Source: Mongoliitalea daihaiensis
GTDB lineage: Bacteria > Bacteroidota > Bacteroidia > Cytophagales > Cyclobacteriaceae
DNA length: 64,000 nt
Direction of reading: 5' to 3'
NCBI RefSeq assembly: GCF_021596945.1
Contig: NZ_CP063779.1
Coordinates: forward strand, 933,501-997,500
The notes beneath the pieces were generated by a model. It searched no databases and was not told where the DNA came from. It saw only the letters and a program-made list of their open reading frames with translations. Positions within the stretch are counted from its first letter, which is position 1. Each line of letters begins with the position of its first letter. Both the position numbers and the translations under genes were made by a program. Positions 17,265-26,227 of this stretch are shown piece by piece.

Positions 17265-17552
17265 TAAGTTTCCTGAAGATTTTTACTCTTTCATTACTGC
17301 ACTCAACAAATATGATGTTGAGTATCTCTTGATAGGTGGGTAGAAATTTTAAAAAAGCTTGATACAATTGATTTTCAATTTGCCTATCAAAGAGCTGAAA
17401 CGCGTCTCTTGGACGGTTTACAAATTAAAGTAGTTTCTTTGGATGATTTGATTTTATTGAAGCAAGCAGCAGTAAGGGGGCGTGATAAGGAAAGAGATAA
17501 TGAAGACCTGAACTTTTTAAATAGGCTGAAAGAAACGCTAAGAAAAAAATAA
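17251..17552 (+). pseudogene. Nucleotidyltransferase-like gene with internal deletion
   Basis: The first 30 codons (FITALNKYDVEYLLIGG, then a TAG) match the start of AbiEii/DUF6036-type nucleotidyltransferases, where GG begins the catalytic region. A second frame carries on at once with WVEILKKLD and ends KVVSLDDLILLKQAAVRG then ERDNEDLNFLNRLKETLRKK, the usual C-terminus. The catalytic middle, including the metal-binding Asp pair, is missing and the two parts are out of frame. The gene is therefore dead, and its N- and C-termini still look fresh. Confidence 0.75.
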
Positions 17553-17678
17553 TTTATCCCACAGACGTTAAATAGTTTAAGCGAATTTTTTAGAGTCACT
17601 TAAGCCCCATTAATGATTGATGGAAAAGTTTTTGGCATTTTTCTTGATTTGAAAAAAACTCAACCAACTATAGTACCT

Positions 17679-18512
17679 ATGTTACAATTGAAAAAATTTA
17701 ACTGGATTTTGGGTCTTTTTATGTTGCCTTTCTTGGCTTGTGATAGCTTAGACCGAGATGAGAGCATCTCCGAAGGTATGGCCCGTGTAAATGTTTTTCT
17801 AGTGGATGCCCCCGCTGCTTTTGATGAAGTTTGGGTGGAAGTAGTAGCTGTAGAAATTTTACCTAAAGGTGGACGAGAAGAAAACGAAAGCGCTTGGCTG
17901 AACTTACCCTACGAACGAAATAATGGTAAAATCAACCTCTTAACATTAACAGGAGGAAACTCCGAAAATTTAGGTGCTATTGAAGTGCCTGCAGGAGAAA
18001 TTTCCCAAATCAGATTGATTTTGGGTACTGACAACTACATAATTTCCGATGGACAGCGACTTAATTTAACTACACCAAGCGCACAACAAAGCGGATTGAA
18101 ATTGAAAGTAGACAAACCAATCCAAGCAGGTGTAAGCTATGATTTGGTTATTGATTTTGATGTGGCACGATCTATTGTGAGGGCAGGTAATTCTGGACAG
18201 TTTATTTTAAGACCTGTCTTGCGTGTTGTAGCAGAAGCTTTAGCCACTTTAGAAGGTACAGTGTTGCCTTTGGAAGCAGGACCAGTATCTGTACAGGCAA
18301 TTCTTGGACAGGATACCGTAGGTACCTTCACTAATGAAAATGGAATTTTTGTGATGAGAGGATTGAGAGAAGGAACGTACAATGTATTGTTGACTCCAAA
18401 TGAAGACTTTGAACCTTTACTCTTAGAAGGATTGGTATTGACAGCAGGCGAAACCAAGCGATTGGAACCTGAACAATTAATCCAGGCAACGGAAGAAGTG
18501 GAAGGAGATTAA
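17679..18512 (+). CDS. DUF4382 lipoprotein with a carboxypeptidase-regulatory-like domain
   Basis: About 277 residues, starting at Met23 of the longest frame. The signal WILGLFMLPFLACDSL has a lipobox Cys. Residues about 30-190 are DUF4382 (ARVNVFLVDAPAAFDEVWVE, YDLVIDFDVARSIV). The last ~85 residues form a small beta-sandwich of the CarboxypepD_reg type (FTNENGIFVMRGLREGTYNV). It is probably anchored in the outer membrane. It stands alone, converging with a TPR gene across a shared terminator. Confidence 0.8.
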   Translation: MLQLKKFNWILGLFMLPFLACDSLDRDESISEGMARVNVFLVDAPAAFDEVWVEVVAVEILPKGGREENESAWLNLPYERNNGKINLLTLTGGNSENLGAIEVPAGEISQIRLILGTDNYIISDGQRLNLTTPSAQQSGLKLKVDKPIQAGVSYDLVIDFDVARSIVRAGNSGQFILRPVLRVVAEALATLEGTVLPLEAGPVSVQAILGQDTVGTFTNENGIFVMRGLREGTYNVLLTPNEDFEPLLLEGLVLTAGETKRLEPEQLIQATEEVEGD

Positions 18513-18528
18513 TCCCAAACAATGCAGC

Positions 18529-18564
18529 AAGAGGCTCATGGACAGATACGCTCCTGAGCCTCTT
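18529..18564. terminator. Terminator between converging genes
   Basis: AAGAGGCTCA (18529-18538) pairs with TGAGCCTCTT (18555-18564) and is followed by TTGCTT on the plus strand. It lies 17 bp after the DUF4382 stop and overlaps the last codons of the TPR gene on the other strand, so it mainly serves the plus strand. Confidence 0.7.
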
Positions 18565-19744
18565 TTGCTTGGATAACACCCAAACCTACAGCCTTGTGAA
18601 GGTCTTGGCAGGCATCTATTTTTTTACCCAATCGATAGCGGGTTATCCCTCGCTGATAATAGGCAGGACCAAAGGCAGGGTCCCAAACCAATGCCACGGA
18701 ATAAAAAGCAATAGCTTGCTCCCATTGGCTATTTTTATACAATGCGTTCCCTTTTCCATAATTGGCACGTACATGGGTAGGCTCTATGGCCAACACTTCT
18801 TCGTAGCTTTTTACTGCCGCCTCCCACCGATCCAATTTTTCCAATACATAAGCTAAATTGAATAATACCTCCACATCATTCGGTTGCAGCTCATTGGCTT
18901 TGTCCAAATCCCTGAAAGCCTCTGACCACTTTTCCTGTTGTATCCATTGAAAACCCCGTTGCTTATACGGCAGGTAAAAGTCCGGCTCATCCTCTATGGA
19001 CTGACTGTACAATTCAACAGCCTTTTCCCAATCACCCGTTTTCTGAGACAATTCAGCCAAATACTGATGCGCAACTGTATGATAGGGGTCCAACTCCAAT
19101 GCCCTCAAAAAATACCCTTCTGCCAATGCTAACTCTCCCTTCACTTGATACACCTTCCCTAGGTTAATTAAATAATCAGGTTGTCTTGGATTGAGCTTAA
19201 TGGCCTCTGAAAATGATTGGATAGATTCTTGGTATTCCTGCATCTGCAAAGCCACTAAACCTAGCTGCATGTAAATGAGGTCTCTCTTACCCCCTTGCTG
19301 AGAAACAATCCCGGTAATTCCAGAAGAAAACGAGGGACGCTGATACAATATGGTCGTTGTCTCTCGGATAGGCGTGTAGAGCAAAGCCTTAAAATCCTCT
19401 TTGGCAAGTGCATATTGCTTCAATTGATAGCGAACCATGCCTCTAGAAAAAAGCCCTTCCGAATGCATCGGGTCCAATTCCAATAAAATATTCAAATCAG
19501 TCAAGGCTCCTTGCAGATCGCCCGCCTTTTCGAAAACTATCGCGCGATAAAAATACACCTCCGCAAAATACGGTCGCTCTTGAATGATTCCAGTCAAAAT
19601 TTCGAATGCATCTACCAACTCCCCTTCATCTGAAAGTTTGAGTGCCTCCTCCATTTGCTTATCCAATACAGAATACTGAGCCAAGGCAGTTCCAACCACG
19701 CCAAGCCATGCAATTGTCAAGCAATAAATCTTCCATTTCCTCAC
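18536..19744 (-). CDS. Exported TPR-repeat protein
   Basis: A 402-residue protein with a signal peptide (IYCLTIAWLGVVGTALAQ) followed by about nine tetratricopeptide repeats, recognised by phrases such as DLNILLELDPMHSEGLFSRG, AIKLNPRQPDYLINLGKVY and VLAIEPTHVRANYGKGNALY. TPR arrays bind partner proteins, and no enzyme domain is present. It is likely periplasmic. No neighbour on its strand tells its partner; the next minus-strand gene upstream is the PLP decarboxylase. Confidence 0.8.
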   Translation of the reverse strand: MRKWKIYCLTIAWLGVVGTALAQYSVLDKQMEEALKLSDEGELVDAFEILTGIIQERPYFAEVYFYRAIVFEKAGDLQGALTDLNILLELDPMHSEGLFSRGMVRYQLKQYALAKEDFKALLYTPIRETTTILYQRPSFSSGITGIVSQQGGKRDLIYMQLGLVALQMQEYQESIQSFSEAIKLNPRQPDYLINLGKVYQVKGELALAEGYFLRALELDPYHTVAHQYLAELSQKTGDWEKAVELYSQSIEDEPDFYLPYKQRGFQWIQQEKWSEAFRDLDKANELQPNDVEVLFNLAYVLEKLDRWEAAVKSYEEVLAIEPTHVRANYGKGNALYKNSQWEQAIAFYSVALVWDPAFGPAYYQRGITRYRLGKKIDACQDLHKAVGLGVIQAKEAQERICP

Positions 19745-19784
19745 ACATCAATTTTACAAAAATTATTGGAGTGTTAAAAGCAAA

Positions 19785-19804
19785 GAGGCACCTTCCGGCG
19801 CCTC
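19785..19804 (-). terminator. Terminator of the decarboxylase transcript
   Basis: GAGGC (19785-19789) pairs with GCCTC (19800-19804), with extra pairs inside. On the minus strand it is followed by TTTGCTTTTAAC. It lies 19 bp beyond the stop codon of the PLP decarboxylase gene and separates that transcript from the TPR gene. Confidence 0.5.
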
Positions 19805-19822
19805 ATGACTTTTCTATTATGC

Positions 19823-21073
19823 TTAATTCAAAGATTTCAGTTCTCCCTCAAGCTCCATCAAAAACGCATCGATGGTGCCTTGTTTCACATGAGGCATCAC
19901 CACAATCTTGAACCATTCTGCTTTCCTATCATAGGCATTTGCCACTAAATAATATTTATGGGCCAATTCAGCAGACATATAGGTAGCCTTGATAGCAATG
20001 ATGTTGAGGTATGGGTTGCGAAAATATTCCACTCCCATCTTTTCCAGTTTTTTGCAGATTCGTTCTGTACGATCGCAGAGCGTTTCCATTTTGTATTTCC
20101 AGCCCTCCGAACCATGGATTTGTAACAACATCCACATGGAAATGGCATTTGCCCCAGAGCGACTTCCACTCACAGTATAGTCCTTGCCTGGAATATACTT
20201 TGCTTCATCCGTCTTGACATATTCAAAGAAACCTTTCCTAATCAAAAATAAGCCTGTTCCGTAGGGCGTCTGAAGCATCTTGTGCCCATCGGCCGTGATG
20301 GAATTCATGTACGGATTCTGAAATGTAAAACGACTAGTAGAGTTGGTAAAAGGATAAATAAAGCCTCCATAGGCTGCGTCCACATGAATTTTGAAGGGTA
20401 CATTCATGTTGGTAAAAAAGTCCCCTAGCATATCAATGTCATCTACCGACCCAAACATGGTCGTTGAAAGATTGGCGATGACGATGAAGTATTTGATCCC
20501 TTGTTCGGTTGCCAGCTTGAATTTTTCTTCCAGAGAGCTTTTCAAAATCTCCCGTGAATCAGTATCCACATCCAAGATGATATTTGTTAAACCGAGAATA
20601 TTTGCTCCTTTCGGCATGGAATAATGCGCATCTTGGGAGTAAACCAAACCAATCTCACCAAGTCTTGCCCCAAATTCTTTTTGGAAATAATTGCGGTACA
20701 CCCACATTGCCTGAATGTTTGCTTCCGTACCCCCTGTTGCAACGTATCCATCCGTCGCATTGGGATCACCATTGAAAATCTCCTCTGCTGTCAGCTTGAT
20801 CAGCTCTCGCTCAATTTTTTGTGTGCCTTCAAAGACCTCCAATACAGACTCCTCACTAAGGGTGTGCACTCCTATATGATTAGGATTCCTCACCATCGCT
20901 GACATATAGGGAGCATCTTGCAAAAAAGGCGCATCCGGATAAAATTCGGAAGTATCCAAATAGGTCCCCGGGATACCCAAGATGGGACGGTCACCTCTGT
21001 AATCTAAATTTTGCTCTAAGGCATCAAAAACACGCGCCTTTACTTGTTCATGGGATAATTTTTTCCAGTACAT
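19823..21073 (-). CDS. Group II PLP-dependent amino acid decarboxylase
   Basis: A 416-residue enzyme of the glutamate/tyrosine/aspartate decarboxylase fold. Seen are YVATGGTEANIQAMW (phosphate binding), KIHVDAAYGGF (Asp holding the pyridine nitrogen), and SITADGHKMLQTPYGTG with the PLP lysine. It lies 27 bp after aroE and probably shares its transcript. The substrate is not certain; aromatic amino acids, aspartate or cysteine sulfinate/cysteate are possible. The phosphosulfolactate synthase upstream makes a sulfonated amino acid a hypothesis only. Confidence 0.8.
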   Translation of the reverse strand: MYWKKLSHEQVKARVFDALEQNLDYRGDRPILGIPGTYLDTSEFYPDAPFLQDAPYMSAMVRNPNHIGVHTLSEESVLEVFEGTQKIERELIKLTAEEIFNGDPNATDGYVATGGTEANIQAMWVYRNYFQKEFGARLGEIGLVYSQDAHYSMPKGANILGLTNIILDVDTDSREILKSSLEEKFKLATEQGIKYFIVIANLSTTMFGSVDDIDMLGDFFTNMNVPFKIHVDAAYGGFIYPFTNSTSRFTFQNPYMNSITADGHKMLQTPYGTGLFLIRKGFFEYVKTDEAKYIPGKDYTVSGSRSGANAISMWMLLQIHGSEGWKYKMETLCDRTERICKKLEKMGVEYFRNPYLNIIAIKATYMSAELAHKYYLVANAYDRKAEWFKIVVMPHVKQGTIDAFLMELEGELKSLN

Positions 21074-21100
21074 GATAATTTTTTTAAATGAATTGTAAAA

Positions 21101-21841
21101 TCAGTTCCAAATTTTCCAGGCAGCTTCGGCCTGTAATTCGAGCATTTCCAATCCATTTTTCACCAATGCACCGCGCGCTTCCAATGAGCGCATCAAAAAG
21201 GTCTTCTCAGGGTTATATACCAAATCATACACTTTATGCATGCCCGTAATCCAATCCGGATTAATTTCAGGCATTTGTTCAGTAGTTGGATAAGTACCGA
21301 GGGGAGTAGTATTGATAATTAGGTGGTGTTTCTGCAAGTAATGCGGATCCTGATTGAGTTGCTGATAATCGATTTGATTTTTTTCGGCATCAGCCACTCG
21401 GGAGACTGAGACATAGTTGATCCCGAGATCCTTCAAAGCCTGTTTAACCGCTTTGGAAGCACCACCTGTCCCTAAGACCAGTGCTTGTATTTGTTCACCT
21501 TTCAACCAGGCATTTAAGGAATCTTTAAACCCAATATAATCCGTGTTGAATCCGGTAAGTCTACCACCATTGACTTTGATACAGTTGACAGCCCCGATAG
21601 CCGCACAGGCAGGATCCAATGCATCAAGCAGTGGAATAACCTGTTCTTTATAAGGAATGGTCACACTCAAGCCTTCCAACTCAGGGTTTTCAGCTAGCAC
21701 CATTTTTAAATCTGAGAGCTGAGGAATTTCATATAAATCAAACTGACAAGTATCCAATCCTTCCCGCTCAAACTTGGCGGTGAAGTATTTTTTGGAAAAA
21801 GAATGTCCCAAAGGATAACCAATCAATCCGAATTTTCTCAT
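21101..21841 (-). CDS. aroE: Shikimate dehydrogenase
   Basis: A 246-residue NADP-dependent enzyme reducing 3-dehydroshikimate in aromatic amino acid synthesis. The substrate-binding N-terminus reads FGLIGYPLGHSFSKKYF. The catalytic Lys is in LSVTIPYKEQVIPLLD, followed by GAVNCI and TGFNTDYIGF. The Rossmann loop is LVLGTGGASKAVKQAL. It is a little shorter than E. coli AroE but complete. It overlaps the popT start by 4 bp (ATGA), so the two are translationally coupled. Confidence 0.93.
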   Translation of the reverse strand: MRKFGLIGYPLGHSFSKKYFTAKFEREGLDTCQFDLYEIPQLSDLKMVLAENPELEGLSVTIPYKEQVIPLLDALDPACAAIGAVNCIKVNGGRLTGFNTDYIGFKDSLNAWLKGEQIQALVLGTGGASKAVKQALKDLGINYVSVSRVADAEKNQIDYQQLNQDPHYLQKHHLIINTTPLGTYPTTEQMPEINPDWITGMHKVYDLVYNPEKTFLMRSLEARGALVKNGLEMLELQAEAAWKIWN

Positions 21842-22773
21842 GTTCTGTTGATATAATAAGCAGCTCGTTCGATACCCAATACTAGGATGATTCCAAAAGA
21901 GAAGGCTACGATTGCATGCAAAAATAAGGATTCCTGACCAGTAACTGCTAGGTAATTTTGAGGAAGTATATTTTCTGTTAGGAAAGGTTTTTGGGCTCCT
22001 GAAGAAGACATTCTATAAGAAATCACCTGTTTCCATGGCCAGATTTTATTAATAGATCCCAGCATAAAACCAGATAAAACAGCGATGGTGATTGCGTGAA
22101 AATTTTTCAGAAGCCAAGAAATTAAACGACTAAAGGACAACAATCCAGTGATGCAACCAGTAGCGAAAACAGCCAAAGTAAGTACATCTTTGGAAGAAAC
22201 TGCACTTAAAATCCGCTCGTATTGTCCCAGAATCAACAAAAGAAAACTACCCGATATACCTGGTAAAATCATTGCACTGATTGCAATTGCTCCTGCAATA
22301 AATACAAACCAAATTGCATCCGGAGTACTTGTCGGAGGTAAGCTTGTCACACCATAGGCAATCACCGTACCGATAATCAATGCAACGAATGCGGCAATGG
22401 TCCACCGTTTGATATCCCTAAGAATTATAATCGCGGAGATAATGATCAACCCACAAAAGAAGGACCACAAAGGTATCGGATACTCCTCCATCAAAAAGGT
22501 AATCAGCTTGGACAAGGTAAAAATACTCGTGAGAATACCGGCAACTAACGTTAGTAAGAAGCCTCCATTCACATGAGTCCAAAAATTATTCATTTGTCCC
22601 TTCAGCAGTAATTGAAGGGCAGTTTTATCAATGGACTTGATGCTATCCAAAAGCTTTTCGTAGATGCCCGTAATCAAAGCAATTGATCCACCAGATACAC
22701 CTGGTACTATATCTGCTGCGCCCATGGACATTCCCTTCAAAAAGAGCAATACAGAATTTTTGATTCCACTCAT
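21838..22773 (-). CDS. popT: DUF368 protein, PopT-type undecaprenyl phosphate translocase
   Basis: A 311-residue polytopic membrane protein with about 8-9 hydrophobic segments. The signature MGAADIVPGVSGGSIALITG near the N-terminus is repeated in the second half as MILPGISGSFLLLILG, typical of DUF368. Family members such as PopT return undecaprenyl phosphate across the inner membrane for envelope polymers. I chose Met10 of the long frame (22773), since earlier codons lie in a terminator hairpin. It overlaps aroE by 4 bp. Confidence 0.85.
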   Translation of the reverse strand: MSGIKNSVLLFLKGMSMGAADIVPGVSGGSIALITGIYEKLLDSIKSIDKTALQLLLKGQMNNFWTHVNGGFLLTLVAGILTSIFTLSKLITFLMEEYPIPLWSFFCGLIIISAIIILRDIKRWTIAAFVALIIGTVIAYGVTSLPPTSTPDAIWFVFIAGAIAISAMILPGISGSFLLLILGQYERILSAVSSKDVLTLAVFATGCITGLLSFSRLISWLLKNFHAITIAVLSGFMLGSINKIWPWKQVISYRMSSSGAQKPFLTENILPQNYLAVTGQESLFLHAIVAFSFGIILVLGIERAAYYINRT

Positions 22774-22787
22774 AATTGAATAAAAAA

Positions 22788-22813
22788 GGCTTTCCGGCAT
22801 TAATCAGAAAGCC
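22788..22813 (-). terminator. Terminator between comA-like gene and popT
   Basis: GGCTTTC (22788-22794) pairs with GAAAGCC (22807-22813). On the minus strand it is followed by TTTTTTATT. It lies just after the ComA-like stop (22823), and its T-run ends about 6 bp before the popT ATG. No room remains for a promoter between them, so popT may depend on readthrough or on a promoter inside the upstream gene. Confidence 0.7.
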
Positions 22814-22822
22814 AATGATAAT

Positions 22823-23593
22823 TTAAATTTTATGTGTTCCTAAGAAATGATCAAAGGTATCTCCTCTCAAGCCAAGTCGAATGGTTTCGAGCGGTATGAG
22901 TTCGTTTGGAGCAATATTTCCCAAATTGACATTTGCGCCAAGAAGTTTCACAAACCAAACTTGTTGCTCTTTTTGAGGAGCCTCCCAAATGATTTTATCT
23001 TCTGGGATTTTCGTGAGTATCTCTTCCACTAAACCTTGTCTAACTTCTCCAGAATCCCTGAAAAGTCCTACCGTTCCTCCTTCTCTCGCTTCACCGATAA
23101 CTTTCCAACTACCAGCATCAAGCTCATTTTGCATTTGCTCTATCCATTTATACGGAGGGATGATTTTGGCAGCATCTTTAGATCCAACCTCTGACAAAAC
23201 AGTTACATCCTGCGAAAGGATACGGATAAACTCACACTTTTTATCATGGGGTAAGCTAATAGACCCATCTGATACCTCTGCAAATTGTAACCCGTACTTT
23301 TCCAAAACTTTTCGATAATCCTCAAATTGACCTCTGATTACAAAGGCTTCAAACAAGGTGCCCCCAAGGTAAACAGGTACACCTGCATCCCTGTAGATTT
23401 CGATTTTTTCCGCAAGATTTTTGGTTAGGTAGGAGGTAGCCCAACCTAATTTTACAATATCTACAAAATCACTATTAGCACTTAAGAAATTTTCAACTTC
23501 CCGGATACTCAAACCTTTATCCATAACCATGGTAAAGCCAGATGTGCGCGGTTTTTCAGTACGCACAGGAAGATTTTTTAGAATGTAGTTCAT
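22823..23593 (-). CDS. Phosphosulfolactate synthase (ComA-like)
   Basis: A 256-residue TIM-barrel enzyme adding sulfite to phosphoenolpyruvate. Family parts seen are RTSGFTMVMDKGLSI, VDIVKLGWATSYL, GVPVYLGGTLFEAFV, FAEVSDGSISLP and VIGEAREGGTVGLF. In archaea this starts coenzyme M synthesis. Bacteroidota lack coenzyme M, so here the product more likely feeds sulfolactate or cysteate/sulfonolipid metabolism, which is inference. No comB or comC is near. A terminator ends the transcript before popT. Confidence 0.85.
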   Translation of the reverse strand: MNYILKNLPVRTEKPRTSGFTMVMDKGLSIREVENFLSANSDFVDIVKLGWATSYLTKNLAEKIEIYRDAGVPVYLGGTLFEAFVIRGQFEDYRKVLEKYGLQFAEVSDGSISLPHDKKCEFIRILSQDVTVLSEVGSKDAAKIIPPYKWIEQMQNELDAGSWKVIGEAREGGTVGLFRDSGEVRQGLVEEILTKIPEDKIIWEAPQKEQQVWFVKLLGANVNLGNIAPNELIPLETIRLGLRGDTFDHFLGTHKI

Positions 23594-23636
23594 TCCAATA
23601 AAATTTGGTGAATAGACGTCAATTATTACACACTTA

Positions 23637-25034
23637 CTATTTGTACTGAGAAATAATCTTGAAAATTGCCTTTTGCTGCTTGAGTTCCGGCATCAGTTCA
23701 AAGAGTATCGTGTGTCTTTCAAAGTCCAAAGTTAATGCATTTTCCAAATAATTAAAGGCCTCTTTGTATTTGCCAATTTTAAGCAAAAATACAACCATCC
23801 TATAATAGATCTCTGATTCATCGGGAAGTTCCTCTATTCCTTCCTTTAATACATCTATACATTCTTCAAATCTATTTTGGTCATAATAGATGATCGCGAG
23901 GTTGATATAGGTCTCCATGATACCAGGCTCCAATTTAATAGCCTCCTCATAAGCCTCAGAACTAGCTTGCAAATTTCCCAATTGATACTCCGCATCTGCT
24001 AGTCCTACCCAATAATTAGGGTTTTCGCCTGTGAGAGAAATTGCTTTTTTAAAATAATGAATGGCCTCAAAAAACTTCTCTTTTTTGAGCATACACATGC
24101 CCAAGCCAAACCAGGCATCATCGTATTCAGGATCCAGCTTCGCTGATTTCTTGAAATACTTAAATGCCATATCAATCTGATCTAACTTTTCGTAAGCTGC
24201 TCCCATGTAGCAACAGTTCTCCGCATTGGCACCTTCGCAATTGATCGTGTTTTGATAGGCTTCAAGTGCCAAATCAAATTGCTGAGTATTCATGTAAGCA
24301 TTCCCCAGATTGAAATAGGCGCTCGCAAAGCTATCATCAATAATCAATGCATAATCGTAGGCCTTGATCGCTTCATCGTAGCGTCCCAGTCTGTTGTATA
24401 CCACACCTAGATTATACCAAGCTCCTGCCGAGTAGGGGTCTTGATCGATAAATTCCTGATAAAATTGCAAGATTTCCTCAAAGGTGCCTTCCTCCTCCGT
24501 GATCATCGCTAATTGAAAAAGAGCATCTTCATGATTAATGCGAAGCTTGACGCATTCCTTGTAGTAGTAGATAGCCTTTTCTGTATTGTTTTCAGAACGA
24601 TACAGATTACCAAGCAAATAATAGGCTTCTGCTTTATCTTCCGCCAAAGGTATAAAGCCTTCCAGCATTTCAATGGCTTCTTTACCACTGCCCGCCATCA
24701 TCATAGCATTTGCATAGGCAAAGACAATATCCTCGTTATTAGGGGAAAGATTATTGATGTTTTCCAACAACTCCAAACCCTCTTCCAATTCGTCCACGAA
24801 GATTAAGCTTTGAGCCTTCAAAAGTTTGATTTCAACACTGAATGGAAACTTCTCTAAGGCATAATCTGAAGTTTTTAGAGCCTTCACAAACTTCTGTTCT
24901 TCGAAGTAGAAACGAATAATATTTTCAAACTCTTCTTCTTCAAAATAAAGCTCTAAGTTCGATTTTTGGGAATTTTCAAACCTTTCCACAAGATTTTTAT
25001 CCTCCTCCCACTCATTTTCAAAGTCTCCTGTCAT
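23637..25034 (-). CDS. Cytosolic TPR-repeat protein
   Basis: A 465-residue protein of about eleven tetratricopeptide repeats without a signal peptide. Clear units include AGAWYNLGVVYNRLGRYDEA, ASAYFNLGNAYMNTQQFDLA and DDAWFGLGMCMLKKEKFFEA. The N-terminus is strongly acidic (NEWEEDKNLVERFE). It is a scaffold for protein contacts, and no enzymatic motif is present. It is 43 bp from the comA-like gene on the same strand and probably co-transcribed. Confidence 0.85.
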   Translation of the reverse strand: MTGDFENEWEEDKNLVERFENSQKSNLELYFEEEEFENIIRFYFEEQKFVKALKTSDYALEKFPFSVEIKLLKAQSLIFVDELEEGLELLENINNLSPNNEDIVFAYANAMMMAGSGKEAIEMLEGFIPLAEDKAEAYYLLGNLYRSENNTEKAIYYYKECVKLRINHEDALFQLAMITEEEGTFEEILQFYQEFIDQDPYSAGAWYNLGVVYNRLGRYDEAIKAYDYALIIDDSFASAYFNLGNAYMNTQQFDLALEAYQNTINCEGANAENCCYMGAAYEKLDQIDMAFKYFKKSAKLDPEYDDAWFGLGMCMLKKEKFFEAIHYFKKAISLTGENPNYWVGLADAEYQLGNLQASSEAYEEAIKLEPGIMETYINLAIIYYDQNRFEECIDVLKEGIEELPDESEIYYRMVVFLLKIGKYKEAFNYLENALTLDFERHTILFELMPELKQQKAIFKIISQYK

Positions 25035-25165
25035 TGCAAGGGGTTTTGGTTTTCTTAAGTTACCAAATAAATCACAGCTCCAAAATCATTTGGAAAATAT
25101 TTTTTTCACTTTTGCGAAAATTACAAGGAATTGTAAAATTGCATTGGGTAAACAACTATTCAATT

Positions 25166-26125
25166 TTAATCGTTCGAACGTGCCCACTGAAAGCTTTGCT
25201 CTAGCGGAGTAAAATCAAAAGGAATCACCGATGTAACCTTAGAATTGTCCATGGTAACTTGAAGTTGCGCCATCATTGCAGTCTGCTTGTTCAAGGGAGA
25301 ATTAGAGAAGCCCAACATTTTACCTATTCCTTGTGCAAACAATGCAACTTTTAGCATCCATGAATCCACGGGCTTGGATGGGGCTTGCTTGCCAAATACA
25401 GTTGCCATGCTTGCAAAAAAGTCTTTGTAGGAAATGCTATTTGCATTCAAAATGAACGACTCATTCCAGCTATCTTTTGTATAAAGTCTATACATCAACT
25501 CTACTACATCTCTAACGTCTATGTAATTGATGGTTCCCCGAGGAAAATATTTACGCTCTTGCAACACATAATCATAGACCTGTGCGCTGGATCGATTATC
25601 TGCTATTTTTGTCAAGATCACAGAAGGATGAACCACCAATGCTTGTAACCCTTCTTGTACAGCTCTCCAAACTTCCAGATCACCTAAGTACTTAGAAATC
25701 GCATAGGGCGTGTTCCAAGGAGAATTAACCCATTTTTGGGACTCATTGATGAGGTTTTGTTCAGGTGATTTTCCAAGCGCAGCAACCGAACTGACATGGA
25801 TCAACTTTTTAACTCCTTTTTCCAACATGGCATTTACCAAGTTGCCCGTTCCTTCCCAGTTGATTTTATTCAACTGATATTGATCTTTTTCGTCAAATGA
25901 AATCAATCCAGCAGCATGGATAACCAAATCAATTCCTTCCAAGGCGTCCTCCACACTGATGGGATCCACTAAGTCTCCTTCATGCCACACTACAGGAAAA
26001 TCCTTAGGCAATAAGGCAGTGGATGAATCAGGTCTTTTTAAGCCATGAATTTCCCCAAGCTTCGAGAATTTTTGCGCCAATCTACTTCCAAGAACACCAG
26101 TGATTCCTGTAATCAGGATTTTCAT
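25166..26125 (-). CDS. NAD-dependent epimerase/dehydratase (extended SDR)
   Basis: A 319-residue oxidoreductase-fold protein. The Rossmann loop ITGITGVLGSRLA gives TGxxGxxG. DLVIHAAGLISF and the catalytic YAISK tetrad (Ser in HVSSVAALG, then Tyr and Lys) are intact. Extended SDRs with this N-terminus act on sugar nucleotides or 3-beta-hydroxy/dihydroflavonol-like substrates, and the substrate cannot be told. It lies near cpsB and rfbC, which hints at a polysaccharide context, but a 102-bp gap separates them. Confidence 0.8.
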   Translation of the reverse strand: MKILITGITGVLGSRLAQKFSKLGEIHGLKRPDSSTALLPKDFPVVWHEGDLVDPISVEDALEGIDLVIHAAGLISFDEKDQYQLNKINWEGTGNLVNAMLEKGVKKLIHVSSVAALGKSPEQNLINESQKWVNSPWNTPYAISKYLGDLEVWRAVQEGLQALVVHPSVILTKIADNRSSAQVYDYVLQERKYFPRGTINYIDVRDVVELMYRLYTKDSWNESFILNANSISYKDFFASMATVFGKQAPSKPVDSWMLKVALFAQGIGKMLGFSNSPLNKQTAMMAQLQVTMDNSKVTSVIPFDFTPLEQSFQWARSND

Positions 26126-26227
26126 GAGCTTATATTAAAGTTTAATAGTATTATGGAATTGAGCGTGGGACATACCTAACATGTATATGCGATAAATAAA
26201 TACTTATCTGCTTAAGAAAGCTCGATT

